DNA of 6,701 nucleotides, taken from an uncultured Elusimicrobia bacterium. Its GTDB lineage: Bacteria > Elusimicrobiota > Elusimicrobia > UBA1565 > UBA9628. The notes under the pieces were generated by a model, which was not told where the DNA came from, searched no databases, and saw only the letters and a list, made by a program, of their open reading frames with translations. The translations under genes were made by a program, and so were the position numbers. This document shows positions 5,495 to 6,701 of this stretch, piece by piece (the first letter of the stretch is position 1; each line of letters opens with the position of its first letter). The stretch is taken from assembly GCA_903874575.1 (NCBI GenBank), contig CAIQSZ010000262.1, positions 1 to 6,701 of the forward strand. The letters run 5' to 3'.

Positions 5495-6701
5495 ATGGCT
5501 ATGCGGGAGTTCTTTGCATGGGTGCGGTCCAACCGTTTGACACCTCTGATCCTCGCATTCGGCGTGGTCGCGCCAGCTCCGATAGCCGCTGCGGTCGCCG
5601 AGGCCGCGCGTCCCCAAATGGGTGTGTCCTGGCCGTCCGCCCTAGCGTTGCCGCAAATGGAGGCAGTGATTGCTTCCCTAGGTGTTAGTCCTGCGGCACC
5701 GGTGCAAATGGGAAGTCTTGCTAGAGCTATGTGGCAAGGGAGTATGCTGACGCCAGAGCAATTTGCTGGATTACAGTCAGAATCCCAGGCTAAAGACCTT
5801 ATAAGAGCGTCAGCCCGTCGTTATGGCGATCAGATGGTCTATGAAATAGGCCGTCTTAGACCTTACCAGCCCAGCATGGCCCCTGACGTCGATACTATAC
5901 GCAGATTCCAGGTTTTCGTTGACGATGTGCGGGTACTTGCTTTGTTGAATCCTTATCAACGCCGGGACTTGGAATATGCTCGCGCGCATATTCATAGTAT
6001 GTTGCAAAGATGGGGTACCAGTCTACCTCCAGAGCCCTCGGGGGAAGAACCAGAGTCCGCCAATCGTTTCTCGGCTATGTACGATGGTGTAGACCTAAAT
6101 GATCCGGCCAGCTTCCCCAACATCAACGGCAAGCCCCAGGTTCGAGATACAAATCTTGCGCGACCACCGGGATTTTTCAAGCGTATTCGCGCACGGGCCC
6201 GCGGTGCAATCCTGAGGGCCACTACAAGACTGGAAGAAAGACAGGCTGTTGCTGTTCCGCATGTCGATGGTCCGTTATGGGACCTAGATCGTGATCTCCC
6301 CCTGGCGCACGACTCTATTTCGGCGTTTACGCCCGGAGCAGATAGAGTCGTTGTGTACCGCCAAGGCACTGATAGAACCTCTGTTCTGACGGACCCTGGG
6401 CCTGGAACCCACCTGCGACCTGTCGCTTCGGATCATGCCGATCTGATGGCGCGTCCCGATACGGTTTTTGACATGGGTATGGGTGCGGACGCGATTGTTC
6501 TCGAATTAGATCGGGGAACTGCCGGAGCCGTGGGAATTTCGGCTGACGGGCGAGTCATAGCGATAAGCAGTAGACATAAAATCAAAGTTTACGAGGATGG
6601 GAAGTATAAGCAGACGCTCGATAATGATGACATCAACGCAAGGACATTGGTTCTATCTTCAGACGGCCGCACGCTTTTGACGGGCGATGACGATGGATAC
6701 A
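5495..6701 (+). CDS. exported protein with WD40-like beta-propeller, 3'-incomplete
   Basis: The frame from ATG 5495 is open for 402 codons and leaves the window without a stop; an in-frame TAA at 5483 bounds it upstream. The N-terminus, MAMREFFAWVRSNR then LTPLILAFGVVAPAPIAAA, is a Sec signal peptide with likely cleavage after IAAA. Residues about 40-180 look mainly helical (MLTPEQFAGLQSESQAKDLI, VDTIRRFQVFVDDVRVLALL), and I recognise no domain there. A basic stretch (FFKRIRARARGAILRATTRLEE) follows. From residue 341, GISADGRVIAISS, KIKVYEDGKYKQTL and VLSSDGRTLLTGDDDGY repeat with a 39-residue period (SADGR to SSDGR), as in WD40-type blades, so a propeller likely continues beyond the window. 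Sample rows are 43-47% GC, against about 70% in valS, with frequent AGA, ATA, CTA and TTA codons, suggesting transfer or different selection. ATG 5501 is an alternative start. Ligand and role are unknown. Confidence 0.82.
   Translation, partial: MAMREFFAWVRSNRLTPLILAFGVVAPAPIAAAVAEAARPQMGVSWPSALALPQMEAVIASLGVSPAAPVQMGSLARAMWQGSMLTPEQFAGLQSESQAKDLIRASARRYGDQMVYEIGRLRPYQPSMAPDVDTIRRFQVFVDDVRVLALLNPYQRRDLEYARAHIHSMLQRWGTSLPPEPSGEEPESANRFSAMYDGVDLNDPASFPNINGKPQVRDTNLARPPGFFKRIRARARGAILRATTRLEERQAVAVPHVDGPLWDLDRDLPLAHDSISAFTPGADRVVVYRQGTDRTSVLTDPGPGTHLRPVASDHADLMARPDTVFDMGMGADAIVLELDRGTAGAVGISADGRVIAISSRHKIKVYEDGKYKQTLDNDDINARTLVLSSDGRTLLTGDDDGY

Noticed and set aside
5810..6369. Two minus-strand frames (65 and 125 residues) opposite the WD40-like gene
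   Set aside because: The opposite frame is continuous for 402 codons with a signal peptide and propeller repeats. These frames have no motif and no ribosome-binding site.
22..6701. Search for tRNA or rRNA genes, CRISPR arrays, transposases, integrases or attachment sites
   Set aside because: I saw no repeat-spacer pattern, no conserved RNA segments, no mobile-element protein and no terminal inverted repeats. The composition shift near 5490 alone does not define an inserted element.

Overview
The window looks like the end of a metagenome or draft-assembly contig from a high-GC, probably diderm bacterium. Most of it is about 67-70% GC by hand count of sample rows, and two products carry probable Sec signal peptides. 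The lineage cannot be fixed from the sequence. Bases 1-21 match the 3' end of the Illumina TruSeq read-2 adapter, so biological sequence starts at base 22 and the left edge is a real contig end.

Layout: (1) 22-2482, plus strand: 5'-truncated valS (valyl-tRNA synthetase), missing its N-terminus and HIGH motif. (2) 2479-3177, plus strand: a secreted protein of unknown function whose GTG start overlaps the valS stop. (3) 3201-3380, minus strand: a 59-residue cysteine-rich, probably zinc-binding protein. (4) 3440-4663, minus strand: a homogentisate 1,2-dioxygenase family protein (hmgA) whose start codon lies in the loop of a perfect 8-bp inverted repeat. (5) 4732-5430, minus strand: a HAD hydrolase of the beta-phosphoglucomutase-like group. 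(6) 5495 to the right edge, plus strand: a large open reading frame that leaves the window unterminated. It encodes a signal peptide, a long unrecognised region and the first blades of a WD40-like beta-propeller. Its GC content and codon use differ sharply from the rest.

The two plus-strand genes on the left converge on the minus-strand trio near 3178-3200. The trio diverges from the WD40-like gene across a 64-bp gap at 5431-5494. The minus-strand genes are separated by 59 and about 68 bp and could be co-transcribed, but they have no obvious shared pathway. If HmgA has its usual function, the organism breaks down tyrosine or phenylalanine aerobically through homogentisate; no other enzyme of that route is in view.

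I see no transposase, integrase, CRISPR array, tRNA, rRNA or recognisable defence system. I cannot support a claim of a new multi-gene system. The items most worth a second look are the unterminated compositionally foreign WD40-like gene, the inverted repeat around the hmgA start, and the secreted protein coupled to valS.
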